Positions 28,185 through 39,304 of a stretch of 64,000 bases of DNA are shown here, one piece after another (the first letter of the stretch is position 1; each line of letters opens with the position of its first letter). The notes beneath the pieces are model-generated. The model was not told where the DNA came from and ran no database searches. It saw nothing but the letters and a program-made list of their open reading frames with translations. Origin of the DNA: Bacillus sp. NEB1478 (GTDB lineage: Bacteria; Bacillota; Bacilli; Bacillales; Fictibacillaceae); contig NZ_CP134049.1 of assembly GCF_031582965.1 (NCBI RefSeq), positions 3,844,001-3,908,000 on the forward strand. Direction: 5' to 3'. The position numbers were made by a program, and so were the translations under genes.

Positions 28185-29048
28185 TCATTCCCCTAAAAGG
28201 CGAACCGCATAAACTTCATGACAAAATCCTCTGAGTCCGTTATAAACTCTTTGAAGCCTTGATTCATGCTGAAATAATCCAAATACAGTCGGACCACTTC
28301 CGCTCATTAATACAGCATCAGCCCCTAGCCTCATCATCTGTTCTTTTATATGCTTCACTTCCGGGTACATTGGAAGGGTAACCGATTCTAGAACGTTTCC
28401 TAACAAGTTGCAGATTTGCTCATAGTCCTTCCCTTCAATAGCACGAACCATTCCGTCCACGTCAGGATGCTTAATGTTTTTCAGCTTTAAGTTTCGATAT
28501 ACTTCCCCTGTCGAAACTCCGATTGGAGGCTTTGCTAACAAAACCCAGCAAGGTGGCGGTGATGGTATATGCTGAATCTTCTCTCCGCGTCCAGTGGCTA
28601 ATGCTGTTCCACCATACACGCAGAAAGACACATCAGAGCCGATCTTTGCTCCAAGTTCTGCAATTTCGTCTACTGAAAGCCCTAAATCCCATAGCTCATT
28701 AAGTCCTTTTAAGGTAGCAGCAGCATCACTGCTTCCTCCCGCTAAACCTGCAGCGACAGGAATATGTTTTGATATATGTATAAAAACACCTTTTTTTACG
28801 CCAAACGTTTCTTTTAGAAGTTTAGCTGCCTGGTAAGCCAAATTTCTTTCGTCAAGTGGTACAAATCCGCCAGAACTCTCAATTTTGATTTCATTTGTTT
28901 CTAATAAAGTCAGTTCGATCCGGTCTGCCAGATCAACCGTTGTCATGACCATAGCAACTTCATGAAAACCATCGTCTCTTTTTCTTAACGCATCTAGAGA
29001 CAGATTAATTTTTGCCGGAGCTTTAATGGATACTTTATTATTCGTCAT
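28185..29048 (-). CDS. ispE: 4-diphosphocytidyl-2-C-methyl-D-erythritol kinase
   Basis: GHMP-family kinase of the non-mevalonate isoprenoid pathway, phosphorylating CDP-ME. The 287 residues show [10 protein letters not shown] near the N-terminus, the ATP loop [15 protein letters not shown] and the third motif [11 protein letters not shown]. Conserved neighbour of purR and sspF in Bacilli. No promoter is obvious in the short gap to sspF. Confidence 0.96.
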   Translation of the reverse strand: MTNNKVSIKAPAKINLSLDALRKRDDGFHEVAMVMTTVDLADRIELTLLETNEIKIESSGGFVPLDERNLAYQAAKLLKETFGVKKGVFIHISKHIPVAAGLAGGSSDAAATLKGLNELWDLGLSVDEIAELGAKIGSDVSFCVYGGTALATGRGEKIQHIPSPPPCWVLLAKPPIGVSTGEVYRNLKLKNIKHPDVDGMVRAIEGKDYEQICNLLGNVLESVTLPMYPEVKHIKEQMMRLGADAVLMSGSGPTVFGLFQHESRLQRVYNGLRGFCHEVYAVRLLGE

Positions 29049-29187
29049 CTTTATCCCTGCCTAAAAAATCTTACACAATTTTGATATTTTTAATAGTAAC
29101 ACAGTATGATGCGTTATATGTAATGAAAATCAAACATAGAGGAAAACCGAAGAGCTGTCTCCACTCTCCGGTTTCAATATCGCATAC

Positions 29188-29367
29188 TTACTTATTTCGA
29201 TTGCTTAAGCCTTGCTCAGCTATCTCCAGTGCGCGTTTCACCATATTCCCTGCATCTTTTGAAGAAATGCCTCCCCAGCCTTCACGCTGAACAGTATCAT
29301 AAAAACCAAGTTCTTTTGCAATTTCTGTTTTTAAAGCTTCCGACATCATTGGTTTTTTCTGGCTCAT
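29188..29367 (-). CDS. sspF: Small acid-soluble spore protein, alpha/beta-type minor (SspF)
   Basis: A 59-residue protein, [20 protein letters not shown], followed by [20 protein letters not shown] and [12 protein letters not shown], the alpha/beta SASP signature of SspF. These proteins coat spore DNA in the A-like form. The ATG has AAGGGGG seven bases upstream. That ribosome site is one arm of a perfect 12-bp inverted repeat (29372-29383 with 29412-29423). A SigG-like -10 CATAATA lies between the arms, but no convincing -35 was found. Confidence 0.93.
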   Translation of the reverse strand: MSQKKPMMSEALKTEIAKELGFYDTVQREGWGGISSKDAGNMVKRALEIAEQGLSNRNK

Positions 29368-29371
29368 GATG

Positions 29372-29423
29372 AAACCCCCTTTTATTATGCGATACAGAAT
29401 AGTATCTCCAGAAAAGGGGGTTT
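29372..29423. promoter_or_regulatory. Inverted repeat containing the sspF ribosome-binding site
   Basis: AAACCCCCTTTT and AAAAGGGGGTTT are perfect 12-bp inverted arms around a 28-base loop, with a nested GATAC/GTATC stem (29391-29395 with 29402-29406). In a minus-strand RNA reading through from veg, the downstream arm AAAAGGGGG is the sspF Shine-Dalgarno and would be paired. The same fold could serve as the veg terminator, though the T-run is short. Confidence 0.65.
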
Positions 29424-29516
29424 AGTTTCTTCAACTTTTATATATGTATATTTTAATTTTAACTGTTTTCGTTAATTGCTATTAAAAAAGGGTAAAAAAA
29501 TAGCAGTAAAGAGTTC

Positions 29517-29777
29517 TTACTGCCCGATTGCTGCTTGTGTATCTTCTAAGAATGTAAGTTCTACTGTTTCTGTGAGTACATCCGCGTAACTATAAGAAAC
29601 ACGTTCGAAAGCGTTGGTGTCCTGATCTAATTTGATAATAAAAACCGCTGGGTATGTTTCTTCAAGCGTTCCAAGTCGTTCGATCGTTTTGCGCCGTCCG
29701 CCGTTAGCCCGTAAAGAAAGTCTTCTACCCACGTTAGACTCTAAAGAGCGTCTAATGTCAACAATTGTTTTACCCAT
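29517..29777 (-). CDS. veg: Veg protein (biofilm-related regulator)
   Basis: An 86-residue protein, [17 protein letters not shown], with [16 protein letters not shown] and [20 protein letters not shown], the whole length of the Veg family. In B. subtilis Veg is highly transcribed and promotes biofilm matrix genes via SinR antagonism. A strong ribosome site, GAGGTGG, precedes the ATG. Two consensus SigA promoters lie upstream in tandem. Confidence 0.96.
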   Translation of the reverse strand: MGKTIVDIRRSLESNVGRRLSLRANGGRRKTIERLGTLEETYPAVFIIKLDQDTNAFERVSYSYADVLTETVELTFLEDTQAAIGQ

Positions 29778-29801
29778 TTAGGCTCCACCTCACTTAGACA
29801 A

Positions 29802-29831
29802 ATTATAACACAAATCGTGTTTATTTGTCAA
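29802..29831 (-). promoter_or_regulatory. veg promoter P1 (consensus SigA)
   Basis: TTGACA (29831-29826), 18-bp spacer, TATAAT (29807-29802); both hexamers exact. About 25 bp upstream of the veg start codon. Confidence 0.92.
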
Positions 29832-29843
29832 AATAAAATTTTT

Positions 29844-29873
29844 ATTATAGCAAGCAAAGTAATTTCGTGTCAA
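29844..29873 (-). promoter_or_regulatory. veg promoter P2 (consensus SigA, upstream)
   Basis: TTGACA (29873-29868), 18-bp spacer, TATAAT (29849-29844), again exact and with the same spacer, 42 bp upstream of P1. Confidence 0.88.
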
Positions 29874-29949
29874 TGACTTATTATCCTTTTTTTACTTTTT
29901 TTAGTATGACTCAACTTTTATTTTTTATGTATAAAAAGAAAGAAAAGAG

Positions 29950-29975
29950 AAAAAACCCCGGCAACCCGGAGTTTT
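29950..29975 (-). terminator. Terminator of yabG
   Basis: Minus-strand AACTCCGGGTTGCCGGGGTT followed by TTTTT, touching the yabG stop codon. Confidence 0.88.
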
Positions 29976-30840
29976 ATGGCTTTGTTTTTATAGGCATTCC
30001 TGTTCTGAGAAATCCTTTTGATTCGACACCACCTAAACCTTCTTTTCCGGTAAGTGTGTTTCTCAAAACATCCATAACGTTCACTCTGTCCATAAATGAG
30101 GTTAAACTAATTTTCGACACAATGTATACAGGATCAAGCGCGTGAATATTAATCCGGGCTGGCGAACTCGCAAAGTTTGATCCTACTTTGATCAGCGACT
30201 CAAAATGGGATTGGCATGCACCGGCAAATATCATTAGATGATCAAGGTTTGTATACTTTCTTCTAACTTCCCGAACAGTTCTAATAAAATATTTAGTATG
30301 TCGATAAGCATTTACATCCGAAATGTCGCCCTTTGACTTCAAATAAGCATCATGACCTGTGATAACGAGTATATCCGGTCTGACTTCATCTACAAGTGCT
30401 GGAACTTTATCAGGCATTTCTGTTTCTTTCATATGAATCCCATACACAGGAACGCCGAGCTTTTTATATAGTTCCAAACATTTATTTAAATAAAGCGGGT
30501 CTCCATCAATGTGAAGGACTCTGCCTGGCAATTCAAAGTATGATTGATCATATTGATACCCGTTTGTTGAAAGGTACTCCCTTTTTTGTCTAAGTAAGTA
30601 ATAATCTTGCCTAAAAAGCTTTAATGATGATTCTTCTTTCTCTTTTACAACTTGGCGGTGTTCAGACATGTGCTTATCATCTACAACAAATAAATCATTA
30701 ATAGGAGCATCCGCCCATAACCTGAGTTCTTCTCCCGCTAGTTCTGCGATTGTTCGATCTTCACTAAAACCAACTATTCGAAAAAGCAAATCTCTTTTGT
30801 AAGAATTCCTGCTTACAATGGATCCAATCTCTAGTTTCAT
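29974..30840 (-). CDS. yabG: Sporulation-specific protease YabG
   Basis: Cysteine protease that processes spore coat proteins late in sporulation (SigK regulon in B. subtilis). The 288 residues begin MKLEIGSIVSRNSYKRDLLF; the catalytic region includes LHIDGDPLYLNKCL, VITGHDAYL and FAGACQSHFE with the candidate His and Cys. GGGGGAG precedes the ATG. No clear SigK promoter could be identified upstream. Confidence 0.95.
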   Translation of the reverse strand: MKLEIGSIVSRNSYKRDLLFRIVGFSEDRTIAELAGEELRLWADAPINDLFVVDDKHMSEHRQVVKEKEESSLKLFRQDYYLLRQKREYLSTNGYQYDQSYFELPGRVLHIDGDPLYLNKCLELYKKLGVPVYGIHMKETEMPDKVPALVDEVRPDILVITGHDAYLKSKGDISDVNAYRHTKYFIRTVREVRRKYTNLDHLMIFAGACQSHFESLIKVGSNFASSPARINIHALDPVYIVSKISLTSFMDRVNVMDVLRNTLTGKEGLGGVESKGFLRTGMPIKTKP

Positions 30841-30927
30841 TTTACTCCCCCTATTTGGAGTAACAAGCTCCTCTGCTCAGAATGTTCCTTTTATATGAGT
30901 ATGTTAGGGCAGGGGGAATAATGAGGT

Positions 30928-32374
<1,447 letters not shown>

Positions 32375-32544
32375 GATTTCCTCCAAAACGGTGAAACCTT
32401 TTTCAGTTTAATTGCGTCTAATGGGTAGAACGAAAAAATAATCTTTTACTAGTATAACCCAGGCGTCAAGAAAGTCTAGATTCACATATGTAATTCACCG
32501 TTTTAACAGCTTATTCGTAGTTTTAAAAGCTAACCTGCCGGGAA

Positions 32545-32757
32545 AACTATAGTACAAAGAGATTCGCCGTTTATCATTCCAATCATTTGTTGATTTAGAA
32601 ACGAGCAATTCTTGCACGAAGACAGCGAGTTGCGACGAGTAACCGCAGGAGCAGCAAGAAGGTCGAGGAAGTGAAGTTTCGAGGAGCGCATGCGTATTAT
32701 ACATACGTGAGCACCGCAGAAACAAAACTGACAAAGAGATTCGACGCTTATCAATCA
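32545..32757. repeat. Family B repeat with a 53-bp insertion, locus 2
   Basis: GATTCG at 32561 and 32738 are 177 bp apart instead of ~124. The extra 53 bp (32601-32653) splits TTTAGAA from GCAAGAAGG and contains GAGCAATTCTTGCACGAAG and GAGTTGCGACGAG. The hairpin here is CGTAT/ATACG (32693-32707). The rest of 32387-32760 shows no gene. Confidence 0.8.
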
Positions 32758-32760
32758 ACA

Positions 32761-32790
32761 AAAAGGCACAGGGAAATTACCCCGTGCCTA
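32761..32790 (-). terminator. Terminator of yabE
   Basis: Minus-strand AGGCACGGGGTAATTTCCCTGTGCCT then TTTTTG. Confidence 0.9.
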
Positions 32791-32818
32791 AATATCAACT
32801 ATTGTTATATCTATTATA

Positions 32819-34027
32819 TTAATTGATAATTCGTATTCTTATCGTTTTCCTGCCCCAGCTTTCCGCTTGAGATTGAGATGAAAAGAACACATCAATTCTA
32901 TTGCCTTTAATCGCTCCCCCAGTATCTGAAGCAATTGCATAACCATAGCCCTCAACATAAACTTTTGAGCCAAGAGGAATCACATTAGGATCCACCGCAA
33001 TTACTTTTGCTCCTGGATTTGATTTTAAATTAAAGCCTGTTGCTGTTACACCAGAACAACCTGAGCAATTAGCAGTATAGGCAGTACTTGTTACTACTAG
33101 CTCTCTGCCTCCTGATTTGCTTGGTGCTTTACTACGTGAAACAACTGGCTGCGGTTTTGGTTTAGCTTTTGTACCAATCGCAACAATTTTATCTTTGCTA
33201 TCAGCTAACGTTTTTGTCGTTACGAGTTTTCGGGAAACTTCTTTTCCGTTTTCCTTAACAACTTCGAAACTTTTTTCCACTTTGCCTTTTTCGCCTTCTT
33301 GTACGACACTCTGTTTCCCTTGTGTTAATCCGCTATCTTTGCGGTTAACTGTAGCAAACGGTGTTTCTTCTTCCACTACATCGGTGACCTTTTCTACTCT
33401 GATGACGTCAACCTGCGTTTTACCAGTGATTTTCTCTGTTTTTGCAGGCGATACTTTGTCTAATTCACCTAATGATACCTTTTGTTGCTTCAAAAGGTCA
33501 GCGACGGTAGTCGAAGTGGTCCATACTTGCTGTGATTTGCCACCAACAACAAGATTAACCGGAAATGCTGATTCAATCTCAACTTTCGAGTGATCTTGAA
33601 TTTTAGCAGTAAGACCTGGCTTAATAACATCGTGATTATTTAGTGTTAACTGCTGTTCTTTTACAAACTGTTCAACAGTTTTTGCTGTCGTCCAAACAGG
33701 TTTCTTTTTCCCGTTTACATTCAAGACAACTTTGTTTGCCTTAACATAATCTATCTTCATGTTGTCTTTCACCTTGGCATTGAGCCCCGGCCTGACTATA
33801 TCATGCTGATTTGGTTTTATGTGATATTCGCTTAGAAGTTCTCTTACAGTGTCTGCATGAGTATCCACTTCCGTCTTCTTACCGTTCAGCATAAGTGCTA
33901 CTTCCGACTTTGTAGATGCATAACCTACGAATCCAGTCGTAACTGCTAAAACAAGAAGAGCGGCTAAAGAAAGAGTAAGTTTCTTTCTGGTAAAACTCGA
34001 GAACAAAGCAATAATGTTTTTGTACAT
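32819..34027 (-). CDS. yabE: Cell-wall enzyme with DUF348, G5 and 3D domains (YabE)
   Basis: Exported wall protein resembling resuscitation-promoting factors. The 402 residues have an N-terminal membrane/signal segment (about 15-35) and three DUF348 repeats (each with a VxRELLSEYHIKPNQHD-like core) to about residue 210. A G5 domain (about 215-290) and a linker rich in Lys/Pro/Ser follow, then a C-terminal 3D domain with the three conserved Asp residues (AVDPN, ASDTGG, NRIDVFF), probably a lytic transglycosylase. A consensus SigA promoter lies 27 bp upstream. Confidence 0.94.
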   Translation of the reverse strand: MYKNIIALFSSFTRKKLTLSLAALLVLAVTTGFVGYASTKSEVALMLNGKKTEVDTHADTVRELLSEYHIKPNQHDIVRPGLNAKVKDNMKIDYVKANKVVLNVNGKKKPVWTTAKTVEQFVKEQQLTLNNHDVIKPGLTAKIQDHSKVEIESAFPVNLVVGGKSQQVWTTSTTVADLLKQQKVSLGELDKVSPAKTEKITGKTQVDVIRVEKVTDVVEEETPFATVNRKDSGLTQGKQSVVQEGEKGKVEKSFEVVKENGKEVSRKLVTTKTLADSKDKIVAIGTKAKPKPQPVVSRSKAPSKSGGRELVVTSTAYTANCSGCSGVTATGFNLKSNPGAKVIAVDPNVIPLGSKVYVEGYGYAIASDTGGAIKGNRIDVFFSSQSQAESWGRKTIRIRIIN

Positions 34028-34053
34028 CAGTTTTCCTCCCCTACAAGCAATGC

Positions 34054-34082
34054 ATTATAAATATCTTTTTTCTCTCTGTCAA
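34054..34082 (-). promoter_or_regulatory. SigA promoter of yabE
   Basis: TTGACA (34082-34077), 17-bp spacer, TATAAT (34059-34054); exact consensus. Confidence 0.88.
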
Positions 34083-34243
34083 ATCACCCTCCCTTTCGTC
34101 ATTAATTGACCCAAGGCTAATTATGAACGGATAAGAAGGAAAAAGGGAAGAAAAAGAGTTTGACAAATTTCCTGTCCCTTTTGTCATATTTTGAAAGATC
34201 CTTGCGATATTCTTCACGTATTGCTAGTATCCGACAACATCCC

Positions 34244-35011
34244 TTATCGAGAAATGTTAAAAATTTTAAAAGCATTGTCGGAAGTTTCTTTGATGATGTC
34301 CTCAAGTGGAAGATCTTTTAGTTCGGCCAATGTTTGAGCGACGTATTTTACATAAGATGGTTCGTTTCTTTTTCCTCTCAAAGGATGAGGACTTAAGTAA
34401 GGACAATCCGTTTCAATCAAAAGCCGATCCATAGGAATATCCTTCGCAACTTCCTTAGGCTTCTTGGCATTTTTAAACGTAACAGGTCCACCAAAGCTTA
34501 TGTAGAAATTCATTTCCATACATTGACGGGCAACTTCTATGCTTCCGCTGTAGCAGTGCATAATACCGCCAACTTCATGAGCATTTTCTTCCCTTAAGAT
34601 ATCAACAACATCTTGTGTTGCTTCCCTGTTATGAATAACAATCGGGAGCTTCACTTTTTTGGCAAGCCGAATCTGGCGCCGGAACACTTCTTTTTGAACA
34701 TCTGCTGGAGACTTTTCCCAATGATAATCAAGACCCATTTCCCCAAGTGCGACTACCTTTGGATGTGCAGCAAGTTCTTCGATCCATGCCAAATCTTCAT
34801 CGGTCATGTCAATCGCATCAACTGGGTGCCAGCCGACGCAAGCATAAATGAAATCATATTGTTCTGCCAGGTTCATCGCTCCACGTATCGTTTCACGATC
34901 AAAACCAACAACGACAATATGTGTTACACCTTCATCCAATGCTCTTTGAATGACTTCTTGCCGATCTTCATCAAACTGTATTGCATTTATGTGTGCGTGT
35001 GTATCAAACAT
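34244..35011 (-). CDS. tatD: TatD-family metal-dependent deoxyribonuclease (YabD)
   Basis: A 255-residue TIM-barrel hydrolase. It starts MFDTHAHINA with the metal-binding HxH, then GEMGLDYHW, VIHNREA, GIMHCYSGS and the C-terminal IETDCPYLSPHP. TatD proteins are Mg-dependent DNA exonucleases linked to repair and DNA turnover. The ATG at 35011 follows AAAGGA; the frame to 35056 is unsupported. It is followed by about 200 bp with only a weak hairpin (34161-34184) before the yabE promoter. Confidence 0.94.
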   Translation of the reverse strand: MFDTHAHINAIQFDEDRQEVIQRALDEGVTHIVVVGFDRETIRGAMNLAEQYDFIYACVGWHPVDAIDMTDEDLAWIEELAAHPKVVALGEMGLDYHWEKSPADVQKEVFRRQIRLAKKVKLPIVIHNREATQDVVDILREENAHEVGGIMHCYSGSIEVARQCMEMNFYISFGGPVTFKNAKKPKEVAKDIPMDRLLIETDCPYLSPHPLRGKRNEPSYVKYVAQTLAELKDLPLEDIIKETSDNAFKIFNISR

Positions 35012-35154
35012 AGTGTACAATCCTTTCAACTTTACAAATCTTATCACATTTACCATTCAATTGGGTAACAACAGTATTACAATATAATTACATCATAGGC
35101 ATAAAGACCTATTTTGTTTTCATAATTGCTAAATAATTCTAGTCTTTTGAACTA

Positions 35155-35182
35155 AAAAAACAGGGATATGCTCCCTGCTTTT
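35155..35182 (-). terminator. Terminator of metS
   Basis: Minus-strand AAGCAGGGAGCATATCCCTGTTTTTTT directly after the metS stop. Confidence 0.9.
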
Positions 35183-35188
35183 CATTAT

Positions 35189-37189
<2,001 letters not shown>

Positions 37190-37195
37190 TTATAG

Positions 37196-37224
37196 GAAAA
37201 AAAGCCCCTCATTTTAGGGACCAT
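37196..37224 (-). terminator. Terminator-like hairpin in the metS leader
   Basis: Minus-strand GTCCCT AAAATG AGGGGC followed by TTTTTTT, 34 bp before the metS ATG. It may block antisense readthrough from rsmI across abrB, or act as an attenuator of metS. Confidence 0.6.
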
Positions 37225-37466
37225 TTGTCTTTTAAATAATTAGAAAAAAATAACACTTACGGTAAATGTATCTTTTTTACAAAAACTATAAAAAACTGTT
37301 TACATTAGGACATAAAAGTAAAAAAGCAAGCGAAAGATTTCTATGTAAATACTTTCATTATTCTCTTTTCTTCCTTCAAAATATACCTAATGCATTGAAA
37401 GTGTGTCAAGGTAAACAGGCTTAAGGTTGAAAGGAATAATTGAATAGTATTTTTTGTTGTTAGTTT

Positions 37467-37483
37467 TGTCGAAATTTGACGAT
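37467..37483 (+). promoter_or_regulatory. Distal Spo0A box pair upstream of abrB
   Basis: TGTCGAA (37467-37473) and TGACGAT (37477-37483), ten bases apart, same order and spacing as the proximal pair. The 37225-37655 region otherwise shows only A/T-rich DNA. Confidence 0.7.
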
Positions 37484-37655
37484 TCATCTCATTCCCATTT
37501 TCCAGTAATATTTTTTCATCTTTTACACTTTTTTGAATTTTTTATGACAATATATGAATAATTCTTCCATTATCATGTTTTGGAAGTATTATTAAAAGGG
37601 TATATAACATAGAATTCAACTGGTAAAGCTCTAAAAAATGTTTAAGTCAAAACTA

Positions 37656-37684
37656 TTGACGGCAATTGGAAATCTTGGTAAGAT
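37656..37684 (+). promoter_or_regulatory. SigA promoter of abrB
   Basis: TTGACG (37656-37661), 17-bp spacer, TAAGAT (37679-37684). The proximal Spo0A boxes lie just downstream, where they would repress. Confidence 0.85.
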
Positions 37685-37699
37685 GTACTCGTAAGATTT

Positions 37700-37716
37700 T
37701 GTCGAATTCTGACGAT
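37700..37716 (+). promoter_or_regulatory. Proximal Spo0A box pair at abrB
   Basis: TGTCGAA (37700-37706, exact 0A box) and TGACGAT (37710-37716), about 10-15 bases after the probable transcription start. B. subtilis abrB is repressed by Spo0A~P through two boxes at this position. Confidence 0.88.
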
Positions 37717-37769
37717 TTAGATTTAGATAGATAGGGAAATATTTTTATATATTAGGAGGAGAAAATTTT

Positions 37770-38054
37770 ATGAAATCTACAGGTATTGTACGTAAAGTTG
37801 ACGAACTAGGACGCGTGGTAATTCCGATCGAACTTCGTCGTACTCTTGGAATTGCAGAAAAAGATGCTCTAGAAATCTATGTGGATGACGATCGTATCAT
37901 CCTTAAAAAATACAAGCCAAACATGACTTGTGCAGTAACTGGTGAAGTTTCTGATGACAACTACACTGTTGCCGGCGGAAAAATCATCCTTAGCCGTGAA
38001 GGTGCTAAAGAAGTTATGGACGAACTTCAAAAGCAATTACAAACTGCAAAGTAA
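37770..38054 (+). CDS. abrB: Transition-state regulator AbrB
   Basis: Global repressor of post-exponential genes (spoVG among them in B. subtilis). The 94 residues start MKSTGIVRKVDELGRVVIP, the swapped-hairpin DNA-binding domain, with the conserved Cys in MTCAVTGEV (about residue 54) and a C-terminal oligomerisation region. AGGAGGAGAA precedes the ATG. It is transcribed opposite to its neighbours, as in B. subtilis. Paralogue of spoVT in this window. Confidence 0.97.
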   Translation: MKSTGIVRKVDELGRVVIPIELRRTLGIAEKDALEIYVDDDRIILKKYKPNMTCAVTGEVSDDNYTVAGGKIILSREGAKEVMDELQKQLQTAK

Positions 38055-38067
38055 ACCATTAAATAAT

Positions 38068-38099
38068 TAGAGCCTTCGCTTAGAAGGCTCTTTTCTTTT
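38068..38099 (+). terminator. Terminator of abrB
   Basis: GAGCCTTCGCTTAGAAGGCTC followed by TTTTCTTTTG on the plus strand. A ~30-bp fragment resembling the end of the family A repeat (TTTACGAAAACAGCCTT) follows at 38118-38142. Confidence 0.88.
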
Positions 38100-38151
38100 G
38101 TTTAATGCTCTTTTTAAAAGATTTACGAAAACAGCCTTGGTTTAAGGAGCA

Positions 38152-39036
38152 CTACAAGCCGTGATATTCTTGATAAACATCTCTCTTTGGAACATTACGA
38201 TCAGTAGCTGCTAATTTAATGGCATCTTTCGGTTTTTCACCTTGATTTATATAATGTTCAACATGATCTGAAATCGACAATGCTTCCCACCATGATTCAG
38301 TATCATCATCTTTAAAATCTCGATTGCCGCTGCCTTCAACGACCAGGCAGAATTCTCCTCTAATTTCAGCATCACCTTGGTTTAGATACTCCGAAACTTC
38401 TTTTAGTGTGCCTCTTGTAATTTCTTCAAACTTTTTCGTCAGTTCACGAACGACTGCTATTTTGCGGTTTTCCAATACTTCATTCATGGCCTTTAATGTT
38501 TCTTTTAAACGATGAGGTGCTTCATAAAACAATAAAGTGGAAGGAAATCGTTTTAGTCTTTCTAGCTCTTCCTTCTTTTCTTTCTTGCCTCTCGGTAAAA
38601 AACCGTAAAAGGTAAAAAGTTCTGTATCTAATCCGGAAGCAACGAGAGCTGGCAATGCTGCATTCGCACCCGGAAGAGGAATAACCGGAATTTTTTCTTC
38701 TACACATTGAACCACAAGTTCGTACCCTGGATCTGAAATCCCCGGCATCCCGGCATCTGTTACTAATGCGATTTGTTTACCTTCTTTTAGACTCTCTAGT
38801 AACTTCATTCCGCTTTGCATTTTGTTATGATCATGATAACTCGTCAATGGAGTGCTGATTTCAAAGTGGTTGCATAACTTTTTTGTTTGTCTCGTATCCT
38901 CAGCAGCGATTAAATCCGATTCTTTTAACAATCGAACGGCACGGAACGTCATATCCTCCAAGTTTCCAATCGGAGTTGGAACGAGGTACAGTGCACCTTC
39001 TCCATTTTCATTATGGAAGCTCTTTTGTTGCCACAT
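38152..39036 (-). CDS. rsmI: 16S rRNA (cytidine-1402-2'-O)-methyltransferase
   Basis: Methylates the ribose of C1402 in 16S rRNA. It belongs to the tetrapyrrole methylase-type SAM fold: LYLVPTPIGNLEDMT, AAEDTR, VTDAGMPGISDPGYEL, FYGFLPRG and GEFCLVVEG. The ATG at 39036 follows GAGGG by 10 bp and gives 294 residues; an ATG at 39054 is possible but has a poorer ribosome site. The start lies inside the 3' end of yazA (26-nt overlap). Confidence 0.94.
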   Translation of the reverse strand: MWQQKSFHNENGEGALYLVPTPIGNLEDMTFRAVRLLKESDLIAAEDTRQTKKLCNHFEISTPLTSYHDHNKMQSGMKLLESLKEGKQIALVTDAGMPGISDPGYELVVQCVEEKIPVIPLPGANAALPALVASGLDTELFTFYGFLPRGKKEKKEELERLKRFPSTLLFYEAPHRLKETLKAMNEVLENRKIAVVRELTKKFEEITRGTLKEVSEYLNQGDAEIRGEFCLVVEGSGNRDFKDDDTESWWEALSISDHVEHYINQGEKPKDAIKLAATDRNVPKRDVYQEYHGL

Positions 39037-39304
39037 ATGAAACACTTCCCTCATTAATTATTCTCTCTTTTGCAGATCTGTTCAGTTTTTTTATCGCAAA
39101 TTCTGCTTTCATCGCTTCTGTTTTTGTTGGGAAAGACTCCTGATACACAAGCCGAAAAGGTCCTCTTCCTCTTGTATATTTCGCACCTTTTCCATCCTCA
39201 TGTTTACGCAGGCGCTGAGTAATTTCATTCGTATAGCCTGTATAGTATGTACCATCTTTGCATTCTAGAATATAGACAAAATGATTGTCCTCATGATTCA
39301 CCAT
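39011..39304 (-). CDS. yazA: GIY-YIG nuclease-domain protein YazA
   Basis: A 97-residue single-domain GIY-YIG protein of the UPF0213 group: YILECKDGTYYTGYT carries the YIL/TGY motif, RLRKHEDGKGAKYTRGRGP the conserved Arg and Lys. Its DNA or RNA substrate is unknown. It overlaps trmN6 by 14 nt upstream and rsmI by 26 nt downstream, so trmN6-yazA-rsmI is a tightly packed unit. Confidence 0.92.
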   Translation of the reverse strand: MVNHEDNHFVYILECKDGTYYTGYTNEITQRLRKHEDGKGAKYTRGRGPFRLVYQESFPTKTEAMKAEFAIKKLNRSAKERIINEGSVSYVATKELP

